Origin: Bacillus aerolatus
GTDB lineage: Bacteria > Bacillota > Bacilli > Bacillales > Domibacillaceae
Reading direction: 5' to 3'
Assembly (NCBI RefSeq): GCF_009183655.1
Contig: NZ_WEIO01000011.1
Coordinates: forward strand, 62,001 to 126,000
Length of the DNA: 64,000 nucleotides
In this document: piece by piece, positions 33,969 to 42,696 of the stretch
Position numbering within the stretch: position 1 is the stretch's first letter
Layout of the letters: every line of letters starts with the position of its first letter
The notes under the pieces: model-generated
The model's input: the letters and a program-made list of their open reading frames with translations, nothing else
Database searches by the model: none
Told to the model about the DNA's origin: nothing
Program-made: the position numbers and the translations under genes

Positions 33969-34511
33969 ATGGAAATCGGGAAAAAAATCAAAAACTTACG
34001 CTTAAAGAAGGGGCTAACGCAAGAAGAACTTGGTGAACGTACAGATTTGAGCAAGGGGTATATTTCTCAGCTGGAGCGGGATTTAAGCTCTCCTTCGATA
34101 GAAACATTTTTTCACTTATTAGAAGTGCTCGGCTGTTCACCGAAAGAATTTTTTGATGAAGAGAAACGGGAACAAAAAGTAGTGTATGGAGAAGAAGATC
34201 AAACAGATTATGCAGACGAAGAAAAAGGTTACGAGATTCAGTGGCTTGTGCCTGAGTCGAATGAAAAAGAAATGGAACCGGTCAAGCTCGTGTTTCAGAG
34301 AGGCGGCGGGTTCAAGCGGTTTGAGCCGTCTTTAGCGGAAACGTTCGGTTATGTGCTGAGCGGACAGGTCATTGTGCAGCTCGGCAAACGGGAATATAAG
34401 GCGAAAGCAGGAGAAGCGATTTATTTTCATTCATCTGAAGAGCATCAAATCATCAATGACTTTGATGGAACGTCTGAAATTATTTTAACCGTCACTGAAT
34501 CATATTTGTAA
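33969..34511 (+). CDS. puuR: XRE-cupin regulator of polyamine transport, PuuR-like
   Basis: 180 aa from ATG 33969 (GAGG 9 bases upstream). The N-terminal HTH is IKNLRLKKGLTQEELGERTDLSKGYISQLERDLSSPSIETF. The C-terminal cupin domain (about 95-180) has FGYVLSGQVIVQLGKREYKAKAGEAIYFHSSEEHQI. Proteins of this architecture in front of pot genes are polyamine-responsive repressors (family knowledge). It is separated from potA by 19 bp and is the first gene of the operon. Confidence 0.9.
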   Translation: MEIGKKIKNLRLKKGLTQEELGERTDLSKGYISQLERDLSSPSIETFFHLLEVLGCSPKEFFDEEKREQKVVYGEEDQTDYADEEKGYEIQWLVPESNEKEMEPVKLVFQRGGGFKRFEPSLAETFGYVLSGQVIVQLGKREYKAKAGEAIYFHSSEEHQIINDFDGTSEIILTVTESYL

Positions 34512-34530
34512 ACGGTAGAGGAGGATTATT

Positions 34531-35637
34531 ATGGCTGAGGAAGCAATCATCCGCTTCGATCAAGTAACGAAGCAATACGATGATGATACAATTGTATTGA
34601 ATAATGTAAGTTTTGAAATTGAGAGGGGGAAATTTTATACGCTGCTTGGGCCTTCCGGCTGCGGAAAGACAACGATACTGCGTTTAATTGCCGGCTTTAC
34701 GGAAGCATCTAAAGGAGACATCTATTTCAATGGCAAAAGAATGAACAACGTACCTGCGAATGAACGGCAAGTAAATACGGTATTCCAGGATTATGCCTTG
34801 TTTCCGCATTTAAATGTGTATGAAAACGTGGCATTCGGGCTGCGGATCAAAAAGATGAAAAAAGCGGAGATTGATCGGAGAGTAAATGAAGCGCTTCGTT
34901 TTGTGAATTTGAGCGGCTACGAAAGCAGAGAGATTACGGAGATGTCCGGAGGTCAGCGCCAGCGTGTGGCGATTGCCCGGGCCATCGTGAATGAACCGGA
35001 AGTGATTTTGCTGGATGAGCCGTTATCTGCACTCGATTTAAAATTGCGTACGGAAATGCAATATGAACTTCGTGACTTGCAAAAGCGCCTCGGCATTACA
35101 TTTATTTTTGTGACTCATGACCAGGAAGAGGCGCTTGCCATGTCCGACGAAATATTTGTCATTAATGAAGGCAGAATTCAGCAAAGCGGCACGCCTACCG
35201 ATATTTACGATGAACCGATCAATCGTTTTGTCGCTGACTTTATTGGTGAATCCAACATCGTTCCCGGCAAAATGATAAGAGATTTCGAAGTGGAATTTGC
35301 CGGGAAAAGGTTTGAATGCGTGGATCAGGGACTGAACCAAAATGAACCGGTCGAAGTAGTCATCCGTCCGGAAGATTTAGAGATTACTACATGGAGTGAA
35401 GGCAAAATTCAAGTGAAAGTCGCTTCCCAGCTGTTCCGCGGCGTTCACTATGAAATGCTTTGTTATGATGAATCGAAGAATGAGTGGCTTGTCCATTCAA
35501 CGAAGAAAGCAACAGTGGGTGATGAAATCGGTCTTAATTTTGGCCCCGAGGCGATCCACGTCATGCGTCTCGGCGAAACGGAAGAAGAGTTTGATAAGCG
35601 GTTAGAAGCGTACCAAGGGGCCGGTTATGGAAAATAG
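34531..35637 (+). CDS. potA: Spermidine/putrescine ABC transporter ATPase
   Basis: A 368-aa cytoplasmic ATPase. Walker A is GPSGCGKTT (~residues 38-46), followed by the Q-loop [11 protein letters not shown], signature [14 protein letters not shown], Walker [13 protein letters not shown] and H-loop [11 protein letters not shown]-terminal TOBE domain ([13 protein letters not shown]) is typical of PotA/MalK-type subunits. It energises import of putrescine and spermidine through PotBC. The 3' end overlaps potB by 11 bp. Confidence 0.95.
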   Translation: MAEEAIIRFDQVTKQYDDDTIVLNNVSFEIERGKFYTLLGPSGCGKTTILRLIAGFTEASKGDIYFNGKRMNNVPANERQVNTVFQDYALFPHLNVYENVAFGLRIKKMKKAEIDRRVNEALRFVNLSGYESREITEMSGGQRQRVAIARAIVNEPEVILLDEPLSALDLKLRTEMQYELRDLQKRLGITFIFVTHDQEEALAMSDEIFVINEGRIQQSGTPTDIYDEPINRFVADFIGESNIVPGKMIRDFEVEFAGKRFECVDQGLNQNEPVEVVIRPEDLEITTWSEGKIQVKVASQLFRGVHYEMLCYDESKNEWLVHSTKKATVGDEIGLNFGPEAIHVMRLGETEEEFDKRLEAYQGAGYGK

Positions 35638-36430
35638 AGCTCGTAAGTTATATTTGATCCCTTATGTTTTGTGGATTGGACTGTTTGTTGTTACGCCTAT
35701 TTTGCTTGTAGTCTATTATTCTTTCTTTGACTTGAACGGGAATTTTACAGTTGCTAATTATGAAAAGCTGTTTACACCTGTGTACATCAAAATGATTTTA
35801 AGTTCTTTCTGGTATGCGTTTTTAATTACGGCTTTTTGCTTACTGATTGCTTATCCTGCGGCTTACTTTATAACAAAATCAAAGTATAAGCAGTTGCTTT
35901 TATTGTTAATTATTTTGCCTTCGTGGATTAACTTGCTGCTGAAGGCTTATGCATTTCTTGGCATTTTCAGCACGTACGGGGCAGCAAACAGCTTCTTGGA
36001 AGCAGTGGGCATCGGTACCCGGCAAATTTTGTTTACGGATTTCAGTTTTGTGTTTGTTGCGGTCTACATCTTTATTCCATTTATGCTGCTGCCGATTTTC
36101 AATGCGCTTGATAAGCTTAATCCGACGTTAATCGATGCTTCGCGCGATCTTGGTGCATCTGCCTGGATAACCTTTCAAAAAGTCGTGTTTCCGCTCACAA
36201 TTGATGGAGTTAAATCAGGTGTACAGGCAGTCTTTATTCCGGCATTATCCCTGTTTATGATTACCCGGCTGATTGCTGGCAATCGGGTCATTACACTCGG
36301 TACAGCGATCGAGCAGCATTTCCTTATCACGCAAGACTGGGGAATGGGTTCGGCCATTGCTGTATTTTTAATTATTACGATGGTTGTGATCATGGTCGTG
36401 ACGGGAACAAGAAAGCGGGGGGTTCAATAA
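35627..36430 (+). CDS. potB: Spermidine/putrescine ABC transporter permease PotB
   Basis: 267 aa with six membrane helices. The cytoplasmic EAA loop [27 protein letters not shown] marks a type I ABC permease and contacts PotA. The start [25 protein letters not shown] is typical of PotB. It overlaps potA and is one base from potC. Confidence 0.94.
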   Translation: MENRARKLYLIPYVLWIGLFVVTPILLVVYYSFFDLNGNFTVANYEKLFTPVYIKMILSSFWYAFLITAFCLLIAYPAAYFITKSKYKQLLLLLIILPSWINLLLKAYAFLGIFSTYGAANSFLEAVGIGTRQILFTDFSFVFVAVYIFIPFMLLPIFNALDKLNPTLIDASRDLGASAWITFQKVVFPLTIDGVKSGVQAVFIPALSLFMITRLIAGNRVITLGTAIEQHFLITQDWGMGSAIAVFLIITMVVIMVVTGTRKRGVQ

Positions 36431-36431
36431 A

Positions 36432-37238
36432 ATGAAAAAGAAGTCATTATGGCCAAAAGTATATTTAGCTTTTGTCTTTATCGTTTTATACGCCCCGATT
36501 TTTTATTTAACATTTTATTCATTTAACAGCGGCGGCACGATGAATGATTTTGAAGGATTTACGCTCGATTGGTATAAAGAGCTGTTTCAGGATACGAGAC
36601 TACTCATTATCGTTTTAAATACGATCATTATTGCCCTGTTATCAGCTGCTATCTCAACGATTATTGGTGTGCTCGGTGCTTTAGCGATTGTGTATATGAA
36701 AAAAAGAGCAGCTAAAAATGCGCTCCTGTCTTTAAATAACGTATTAATCGTCAGTCCTGACGTCATTATCGGCGCTTCTTTTTTGATTTTATTTACGATA
36801 ATTGGCATTAAACTTGGTTTTACATCTGTGTTATTATCCCATGTCGCTTTTTCAATCCCGATTGTTGTCATCATGGTGCTTCCGAAGCTTCAAGAAATGA
36901 GTCTATCATTAATTGATGCCGCGCGTGATTTGGGGGCAAGCCACTGGGACGTATTGTCAAAAGTCATTTTGCCGTACATTTCACCAGGGATTTTTGCCGG
37001 CTTCTTTCTGGCATTGACATACTCTCTTGACGACTTTGCTGTCACGTTTTTCGTTACTGGGAACGGTTTTACAACGTTGTCTGTTGAGATTTATTCATTG
37101 GCCCGCCGCGGCATTTCCTTAAATATTAATGCGTTGTCGACGCTGTTATTCTTGTTCACTATTTTGCTCGTCATCGGCTATTACTTTATTACGAAACGAA
37201 ACGGCCGGACGGCTGGAGCGGGGGGCGGAAATGAATAA
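36432..37238 (+). CDS. potC: Spermidine/putrescine ABC transporter permease PotC
   Basis: 268 aa with six membrane helices. LAFVFIVLYAPIFYLTFYSFNSG opens the protein, and the EAA loop LIDAARDLGASHWDVLSKVILPYISPG contacts the ATPase. SLDDFAVTFFVTG is characteristic of PotC. The stop overlaps the potD start by 8 bp. Confidence 0.94.
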   Translation: MKKKSLWPKVYLAFVFIVLYAPIFYLTFYSFNSGGTMNDFEGFTLDWYKELFQDTRLLIIVLNTIIIALLSAAISTIIGVLGALAIVYMKKRAAKNALLSLNNVLIVSPDVIIGASFLILFTIIGIKLGFTSVLLSHVAFSIPIVVIMVLPKLQEMSLSLIDAARDLGASHWDVLSKVILPYISPGIFAGFFLALTYSLDDFAVTFFVTGNGFTTLSVEIYSLARRGISLNINALSTLLFLFTILLVIGYYFITKRNGRTAGAGGGNE

Positions 37239-38304
37239 ACTAATACGTGCATTCGTTGCTGTGTTTGCAGTCGCTTTTCTCTTGATGTATACCGTCTCTA
37301 AACTGAACGAATCTGAAGGGAAAACAGCGGGCAATACGTTAACCGTTTTTAACTGGGGTGACTACATTGATGCCGAACTGATTGATCAGTTTGAGAAAGA
37401 AACAGGGATAAAAGTGATCTATGAAACATTTGATTCGAATGAAGCGATGATGACGAAAATTGAGCAGGGCGGCACGGCGTACGATGTTGCCGTGCCTTCC
37501 GAATACGCTATCGATAAAATGAAGAAAGCAAATCAGCTTTTGCCTGTTGATCATTCAAAAATTCCTAATTTAAAATTTATAGATGAGCGCTTTATGAACC
37601 TTGCTTTTGATCCGGGTAACAAGTACTCGATTCCTTATTTTTGGGGTACGGTCGGCATTCTTTACAATAAAGATTTAATGAAAGGGAAAGAAATTACAGC
37701 TTGGAATGATTTGTGGGGCCCTGAACTGCGCAACGAAATTTTGCTTGTTGACGGTGCCCGTGAAGTGATGGGGATGGGATTGAATTCCCTTCATTATTCG
37801 CTGAATGATACGAATAAACAGCATCTTATTGAAGCAAAAGAAAAGCTTGATACACTGACTCCTAACATTAAAGCGATCGTTGGAGATGAAATCCGTATGC
37901 TGATGGAAAATGATGAAGCAACGATCGGCGTTGTATGGTCTGGTACCGCTTCAGAGCTCATGTGGAAAAAGGAAAACTTGGAATATGTTGTACCGGAAGA
38001 AGGCTCGAACCTCTGGTTTGATAATATGGTTATTCCGAAAACAGCGAAAAATGTAGAAGCTGCTCACAAGTTTATCAACTTTATGCTTGATCCTAAAATA
38101 GCAACACAAAACACAGAATACGTTGGCTATTCCACGCCGAATAAAAAAGCGCTCGAATACATGCCGAAAGAAATTGTCAGCGATGAACGCTTTTATCCGG
38201 ATCCTGAACAAACAGAACGGCTTGAAGTATATGAAAACTTGGGACCGAATATGCTTGCCTACTACAATGAACTGTTCCTTGAATTTAAAATGCATAAAAA
38301 GTAA
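37231..38304 (+). CDS. potD: Spermidine/putrescine-binding protein PotD, membrane-anchored
   Basis: 357 aa from ATG 37231, inside the end of potC (GGGGGCGG just upstream). The mature part LTVFNWGDYIDAELIDQFEKETGIKV, SEYAIDKMKK and IPYFWGTVGILYN are standard PotD features lining the polyamine site. The N-terminus (residues 5-24, hydrophobic) has no Cys, so there is no lipobox: unlike most Gram-positive binding proteins it must stay attached by an uncleaved helix or be released. The longer upstream frame runs through potC and is not used. Confidence 0.93.
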   Translation: MNKLIRAFVAVFAVAFLLMYTVSKLNESEGKTAGNTLTVFNWGDYIDAELIDQFEKETGIKVIYETFDSNEAMMTKIEQGGTAYDVAVPSEYAIDKMKKANQLLPVDHSKIPNLKFIDERFMNLAFDPGNKYSIPYFWGTVGILYNKDLMKGKEITAWNDLWGPELRNEILLVDGAREVMGMGLNSLHYSLNDTNKQHLIEAKEKLDTLTPNIKAIVGDEIRMLMENDEATIGVVWSGTASELMWKKENLEYVVPEEGSNLWFDNMVIPKTAKNVEAAHKFINFMLDPKIATQNTEYVGYSTPNKKALEYMPKEIVSDERFYPDPEQTERLEVYENLGPNMLAYYNELFLEFKMHKK

Positions 38305-38309
38305 AAGTG

Positions 38310-38346
38310 AAAGCGCCCGAAACTTTGTTTCGCGGCGCTTTTCTTC
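38310..38346 (+). terminator. Rho-independent terminator of the pot operon
   Basis: The stem AAAGCGCCCGAAAC / GTTTCGCGGCGCTTTT with one mismatch pair and a small TTT-containing loop is followed by TTC. Confidence 0.85.
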
Positions 38347-38347
38347 T

Positions 38348-38470
38348 TGTCCAGCTCCAGGCGCCTAGCCCCTCGAGGTCACAAGCCAACCCTCCCGGAA
38401 AGGTAAAGAACACCTTTCTGGGAGGCTCGTCTTGTGCTTGTCGGGGCTGATCAAGGCGCTTCCGCTTTTC
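38348..38470. repeat. Dispersed intergenic repeat, copy 3
   Basis: TGTCCAGCTCCAGGCGCCTAG at the start, CCCCTCGAGGTCA, then an imperfect hairpin built from CCTCCCGGAAAGGT/ACCTTTCTGGGAGG, CTTGTCGGGGCTGATCAAG and CGCTTCCGCTTTTC. It shares the core and end with copies at 16847 and 33004 but lacks the GTTTAGGAAAC 5' block. Confidence 0.75.
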
Positions 38471-38498
38471 TTAGTCTCAGTCTTAAGGCTGAGACTAA
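38471..38498. promoter_or_regulatory. 28-bp palindrome, candidate LiaR operator
   Basis: TTAGTCTCAG (38471-38480) and CTGAGACTAA (38489-38498) are perfect 10-bp arms. The centre TCTTAAGG extends the symmetry except for one pair. No T-run follows, so it is not a terminator. It lies ~80 bp before the first gene of the lia-type operon, where a LiaR/VraR response-regulator site is expected. Confidence 0.6.
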
Positions 38499-38575
38499 GT
38501 TCCATCTGCGGCTCGTTATAAGAAAAGGGATGGCGAGGTAAGATGAAATCAAGATATCGAAAGGAGGAAAAATAA

Positions 38576-38935
38576 ATGAAAAAGGTGATGCTGTTTTGTA
38601 TTGGAGGGCTGGCTGCTTTAGTCGCGATTGCAAGTGTGGGACCGGTGCTCGGACTTGTATTATGCGCAGCTATCATGTATGTGGCATGGAAACAGTATGG
38701 GCAAGCTTCCTCGAAAGCGATCAAATTCTTTTGGGGAGCAGCTGGACTGATTGCCTTTTTGGCAGCAGTCGGCAATGTTCCGGCACTGCTTGGCATTGCG
38801 GCTTTAGGTGTACTTTACATCGTTTATAAAAAGTGGCAAGAAGACGATCATGAACCGATGGCAGATGCGAAAGAAGAGGATCCGTTCGTGAACTTTGAAA
38901 AACAATGGAATCAACTAAAAAAAATAAATGGTTAA
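38576..38935 (+). CDS. LiaI-position membrane protein (lmo0954-like)
   Basis: 119 aa with 3-4 membrane helices (MLFCIGGLAALVAIASVGPVLGLVLCAAIMYVAW; AAGLIAFLAAVGNVPALLGIAALGVLYIVYKKW) and an acidic cytoplasmic tail (EPMADAKEEDPFVNFEKQWNQL). The layout matches lmo0954-type proteins, which precede the PspA-like gene in lia operons of several bacilli and Listeria. It probably anchors the PspA/LiaH protein to the membrane during envelope stress. It is 12 bp from the pspA-like gene. Confidence 0.8.
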   Translation: MKKVMLFCIGGLAALVAIASVGPVLGLVLCAAIMYVAWKQYGQASSKAIKFFWGAAGLIAFLAAVGNVPALLGIAALGVLYIVYKKWQEDDHEPMADAKEEDPFVNFEKQWNQLKKING

Positions 38936-38947
38936 GGAGAGATAAAT

Positions 38948-39592
38948 ATGACTGGGATTTTTACAAAAATTAAACGTACAGTGGAAGCAGAGTTGTTTGA
39001 TATCGTGGAGAAAAAAGAGCAAAAGAATCCGATTGCCATGCTGAATCAATATTTGCGGGAAGCACAGAAGGAAACGGAAAAAGTAGTGAAATTGTTGGAG
39101 CGCCAGCAATTATTGAAAAAAGAGTTTGAGAGTGAATGGCAGGAAGCTGTCCGCCTGCAGGAGAAGCGGAGCAAGCAGGCTGTTCTCGCTGCTGAAGCGG
39201 GAGAAACGGAACTTGAGGAGTTTGCAGTGCGTGAAGCGGATGTATATAAAGAGCGGGCCGTCCGTTTAGAACAGTCCGTTGCCATTGTTGGAGAGCAAAT
39301 CATGAAGCTTGAAAGCAAGGCAGAAGAAATGAAGCATAAGTTGAAAGACATGAATGTCCGCCGCCTTGAATTAATGGGCCGTGAAAATGCGGCAAGAGCC
39401 CACTACAGCATGAGCAAAGTGCTCGATGAAAGTTCCGAAGCTAATCGTCCGTTTGGCCGGTTTGAAGAACTTGAACAGTATATTGACGAATTAGAAGGAA
39501 AAGTAAACAAACGCTACGAATCTTCCTTAATGGACGCTCGTCTTGCAGAGCTGGAGCGGCAATTTCAGCTAAAAGAAAAGAGCGCACAGTAA
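38948..39592 (+). CDS. liaH: PspA/IM30-family protein, LiaH-like
   Basis: A 214-aa, almost entirely coiled-coil protein. The N-terminal amphipathic helix (FTKIKRTVEAELFDIVEKKEQKNPIAMLNQYLREAQKE) carries the PspA/LiaH signature. The rest is heptad-rich, with EKRSKQAVLAAEAGETELEEFAVREADVYKE. It oligomerises and protects the membrane against cell-wall antibiotics. A second PspA homologue lies at 52575 in another operon. About 200 bp separate it from liaF; that gap holds no convincing gene. Confidence 0.9.
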   Translation: MTGIFTKIKRTVEAELFDIVEKKEQKNPIAMLNQYLREAQKETEKVVKLLERQQLLKKEFESEWQEAVRLQEKRSKQAVLAAEAGETELEEFAVREADVYKERAVRLEQSVAIVGEQIMKLESKAEEMKHKLKDMNVRRLELMGRENAARAHYSMSKVLDESSEANRPFGRFEELEQYIDELEGKVNKRYESSLMDARLAELERQFQLKEKSAQ

Positions 39593-39789
39593 GCGTAAAA
39601 CATGCTATGATTAACAATTGAAGAGCGTGGAGGCTGTCCCACAAGTGCCTGGTTCCTCCTCTGCAAGCCTGAATACAGTATATTACCAAGCGTTTTATAC
39701 TAAAGATGGCGGCGGAGGTGCTTGGCACTTTTCGTTTAGGGTGGCTTCACATTATTATCATTGCTGCTTCGAGGAAAGGGGAAAAAAGA

Positions 39790-40533
39790 ATGCCTTCATT
39801 AAAAAGAACGGATATGCTGACTGTGTTTTTACTTGCTGCTTTATTAATTGTTTTAATTGAAGCGACATTTTTTCATGGCGATTTCGTATTTTCCCTCTTC
39901 TTCGGAATAGCCATGATGTATTTCGGAAGAAAGTGGAACGCCAGCTGGTTTGGCAAACTGCTGTTTTGGTTCGGTTTATTTATGACTGTCATGATGATTC
40001 TTAGCATGACAAGTTTGCGAATGCTCGTTATGGCAGGTCTTATTTATATGCTGTACCGTTATTTACAATCGAAAAAAGAGCCTGCTCGCTTTTCGCTGTC
40101 AGCGGAAAATATCTCGTCCACGCCGCTTAATCCCGGCGAGTCCATTAAGCATTCTTTTTTGAAAAACAAACTATTTTCTGTTCAATCAACGCCGGAGCAT
40201 TCATATGAATGGAAAGACATCCACATCCAGGGCATGCTTGGCGACATTACTGTTGATGTAAGCAATACGGTGCTGCCGAAAGGAACAGCTGTCATCTCGG
40301 TCAGACAAATGATGGGAAAAGTGAAAGTAGATATTCCTTATGAAATCCCGGTGCGCATCCGCTTTGCCACGCTTGTCGGCAACGTCCATTTGTTTCAGCG
40401 TTTTCCGATCCCAGTCTGGAATGATACATTTTATTTCGAAGATGAACATCACAGCGAACAGGAAGGAGCAGAAACAACGATCGTTCTCCTTATTTCCACC
40501 GTCATTGGCGATGTGGAGGTGAATCGGGTATGA
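39790..40533 (+). CDS. liaF: Cell-wall-stress response protein LiaF-like (inhibitor of LiaRS)
   Basis: 247 aa from ATG 39790 (GAGGAAAGGGG upstream). Four N-terminal membrane helices (LTVFLLAALLIVLIEATFF; DFVFSLFFGIAMMYF; LLFWFGLFMTVMMIL; LVMAGLIYMLYRYL) are followed by a cytoplasmic YvqF-type domain, WKDIHIQGMLGDITVDVSNTVLPKGTAVISVRQMMGKVKVDIP. LiaF keeps the LiaS kinase off without stress (family knowledge). Its stop overlaps the liaS start (ATGA). Confidence 0.88.
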   Translation: MPSLKRTDMLTVFLLAALLIVLIEATFFHGDFVFSLFFGIAMMYFGRKWNASWFGKLLFWFGLFMTVMMILSMTSLRMLVMAGLIYMLYRYLQSKKEPARFSLSAENISSTPLNPGESIKHSFLKNKLFSVQSTPEHSYEWKDIHIQGMLGDITVDVSNTVLPKGTAVISVRQMMGKVKVDIPYEIPVRIRFATLVGNVHLFQRFPIPVWNDTFYFEDEHHSEQEGAETTIVLLISTVIGDVEVNRV

Positions 40534-41612
40534 ACATTTTTGCGAAGCAATTCAGGCAAGTTTTTCTGGCGGTTCTTTTTGTGACAGTTGTCGTGATCGC
40601 TGCTTTTGAAATAAGTTTTCCGCAGCCAGGATGGCGGAATTATTTCGAAAAGGAGCTGTTTGGTCTTCCTTTTGCCGTATTTGTCGCAGCAGTGGCTGTC
40701 GGCGTGGCTTTTTTATTTGGCGCGCTGTACGGATGGGGACAATGGTCTTCTTTAAAAACGCTTGATCAGCGGCTCGATTCTCTTATTTCAGGGAAGGCCG
40801 CTGAAGGAAAAGACAAGATGTTGACAGCTGATTTTTCAGGTATCGAGCAAAAATTTCAGCAGCTGGAACGGACGGTTGCTGAACAAAAACAAACTGCCCG
40901 GCGCCTCGCCAAGGAAAAAGCAGAAAACCAGGAAACGCTCATTCAGGAAATGGTGTCACAAGAACGGCAGCGTCTCGCTCGTGAACTGCATGATTCAGTA
41001 TCCCAGCAGCTGTTTGCCGCTTCCATGATGATGTCAGCCATTAATGAAAAACGCGAGGCAGTTCCTTCAATGGAAACGAAACAGCTGGCTATGGTGGAAG
41101 AAATGATTCAGCAGTCGCAACTGGAAATGCGGGCGCTGTTATTGCATTTGCGGCCTGTACCGTTGAACGGCAAATCGTTAAAAGAAGGAATCGATGATTT
41201 ACTCGTTGAATTGACTCAAAAAGTACCGCTCGCCATTCACTGGAAGACAGAAGAAATCAGCATGGACCGTGGTATGGAAGATCACTTATTCCGAATTGTC
41301 CAAGAATCAATCTCCAATACGCTGCGCCATGCAAAGGCGAACCGTCTCGACGTGCTCAACATGTGGCGTGATGGCTTTGTTATTTTGCGGATCAGCGATG
41401 ACGGAATTGGTTTTGATACGACAACAACGAAGATGGGCTCTTATGGCTTGCAAAACATGCATGAGCGTGCCATTGAAATTGGTGGAACGTTAAAGATTAT
41501 TTCATTGCCATCCAAAGGAACAAAATTGGAAGTAAAAGTACCGCTCGCACAGCAGCATTCAGATCAAACACAAACAGAAAAATTGGAAGAAGAGGTGGAA
41601 ACGGACGAATGA
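40530..41612 (+). CDS. liaS: Envelope-stress histidine kinase LiaS/VraS-like
   Basis: A 360-aa NarL-type (HisKA_3) kinase. It has two membrane helices (about 11-30 and 46-68) with a short external loop, as in intramembrane-sensing kinases. The phospho-acceptor is His154 in [19 protein letters not shown]. The HATPase has [21 protein letters not shown] and [12 protein letters not shown]. It works with LiaF and LiaR and responds to lipid II-cycle inhibitors (family knowledge). It overlaps liaR by 4 bp. Confidence 0.92.
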   Translation: MNIFAKQFRQVFLAVLFVTVVVIAAFEISFPQPGWRNYFEKELFGLPFAVFVAAVAVGVAFLFGALYGWGQWSSLKTLDQRLDSLISGKAAEGKDKMLTADFSGIEQKFQQLERTVAEQKQTARRLAKEKAENQETLIQEMVSQERQRLARELHDSVSQQLFAASMMMSAINEKREAVPSMETKQLAMVEEMIQQSQLEMRALLLHLRPVPLNGKSLKEGIDDLLVELTQKVPLAIHWKTEEISMDRGMEDHLFRIVQESISNTLRHAKANRLDVLNMWRDGFVILRISDDGIGFDTTTTKMGSYGLQNMHERAIEIGGTLKIISLPSKGTKLEVKVPLAQQHSDQTQTEKLEEEVETDE

Positions 41613-42241
41613 TAAGGGTTCTTCTCGTAGATGATCATGAAATGGTGCGCATTGGTGTATCCGCTTATTTAATGGCGCAGCCTGATATCAAAGTGGAAGC
41701 AGAAGCAGAAGATGGGGAAAAAGCGGTGGCAGCTGCTTTGGAGTTAAAGCCGGATATTATTTTAATGGACCTCGTGATGCCGAAAATGGATGGCATTGAA
41801 GCGACAAAGCGAATTGTGGAGCAATGGCCCGAAGCTAAAATCATTATCGTGACAAGCTTTCTTGATGACGAAAAAGTGTATCCGGCACTTGAAGCAGGGG
41901 CCGTCAGCTATATTTTAAAAACGTCAAAAGCGAGCGCGATTGCAGAAGCCATTCGCAAAACGCACGGAGGCGAACCGGTACTTGAGCCTGAAGTGACGGG
42001 GAAAATGATGAAGCGCATGCGCCAGGGTCAAAAAGTACCGCTTCATGAAGAACTGACAGAACGGGAAAGAGAAATCCTGCTGCTTATTGCGCAAGGAAAA
42101 GCGAATCAGGACATTGCTGATGAATTATATATTTCATTAAAAACGGTAAAAACACACGTCAGCAATATCTTGTCCAAGCTCGAAGTGAACGACCGGACGC
42201 AGGCCGTCATTTATGCCTTTCAAAACCGGCTTGTGCAATAA
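41609..42241 (+). CDS. liaR: Response regulator LiaR/VraR-like
   Basis: 210 aa. The receiver domain has Asp54 in [15 protein letters not shown]. The C-terminal LuxR-type HTH is [40 protein letters not shown]. It would bind the palindrome at 38471 and activate this operon. It is the last gene of a five-gene unit in the order LiaI-like, LiaH, LiaF, LiaS, LiaR. Confidence 0.93.
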   Translation: MIRVLLVDDHEMVRIGVSAYLMAQPDIKVEAEAEDGEKAVAAALELKPDIILMDLVMPKMDGIEATKRIVEQWPEAKIIIVTSFLDDEKVYPALEAGAVSYILKTSKASAIAEAIRKTHGGEPVLEPEVTGKMMKRMRQGQKVPLHEELTEREREILLLIAQGKANQDIADELYISLKTVKTHVSNILSKLEVNDRTQAVIYAFQNRLVQ

Positions 42242-42278
42242 ACTGCCTTTAGAAGTCTTTCGTGCAGCGCGTTACTGA

Positions 42279-42452
42279 TTACGGAATCAAATCGCCGATG
42301 GAACGAAAGAAGAAGCGGATGAGCCTCCAAAGCATTCGCAAAGGCCAAAATAAAATTTCGTAACAGATATTTCCAAATACCGCATCAAATATATCAGCCG
42401 CCGTGGAATCTTCCTGGCGTCTTTTTTTCTTTTTTGCCGGTTTTTTAGGCAT
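42279..42452 (-). CDS. 57-aa cationic amphipathic small protein
   Basis: ATG 42452 follows GAGGAG. The product begins MPKKPAKKKKRRQED and ends in an aromatic, arginine-punctuated hydrophobic segment (ICYEILFWPLRMLWRLIRFFFRSIGDLIP). A strongly basic N-terminus plus one amphipathic or membrane helix suggests membrane association. It is convergent with liaR. No family recognised. The clear ribosome-binding site and non-random composition support a real gene. The region 42481-42696 to its right is AT-rich with no further gene seen. Confidence 0.6.
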   Translation of the reverse strand: MPKKPAKKKKRRQEDSTAADIFDAVFGNICYEILFWPLRMLWRLIRFFFRSIGDLIP

Positions 42453-42696
42453 GTCTCCTCAATCCTTTGCGTCTTTTTTCCTTATATACGAATGGAGTTA
42501 GAAAAAAGTTCCTATCATTCATCACTATTTGATGAAAAAAGACCTTTGTGAAAAGTGTACGGATATTTACGGTTATTCTTCAGGTATTTTTGTACAAAAA
42601 GCCCATAGTTTATAAAAGTGAAAGAAGATAAAGTTAAAGTAGAAAAGAGCTTACTATTTAAAAGATCGTGAATGTAAAGGATGGTGATCAAGTGTC

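Noticed and set aside
39593-39789. LiaG-like or other gene between liaH and liaF
   Set aside because: Frames here lack ribosome-binding sites and protein-like composition; the liaF frame merely stays open upstream of its real start.
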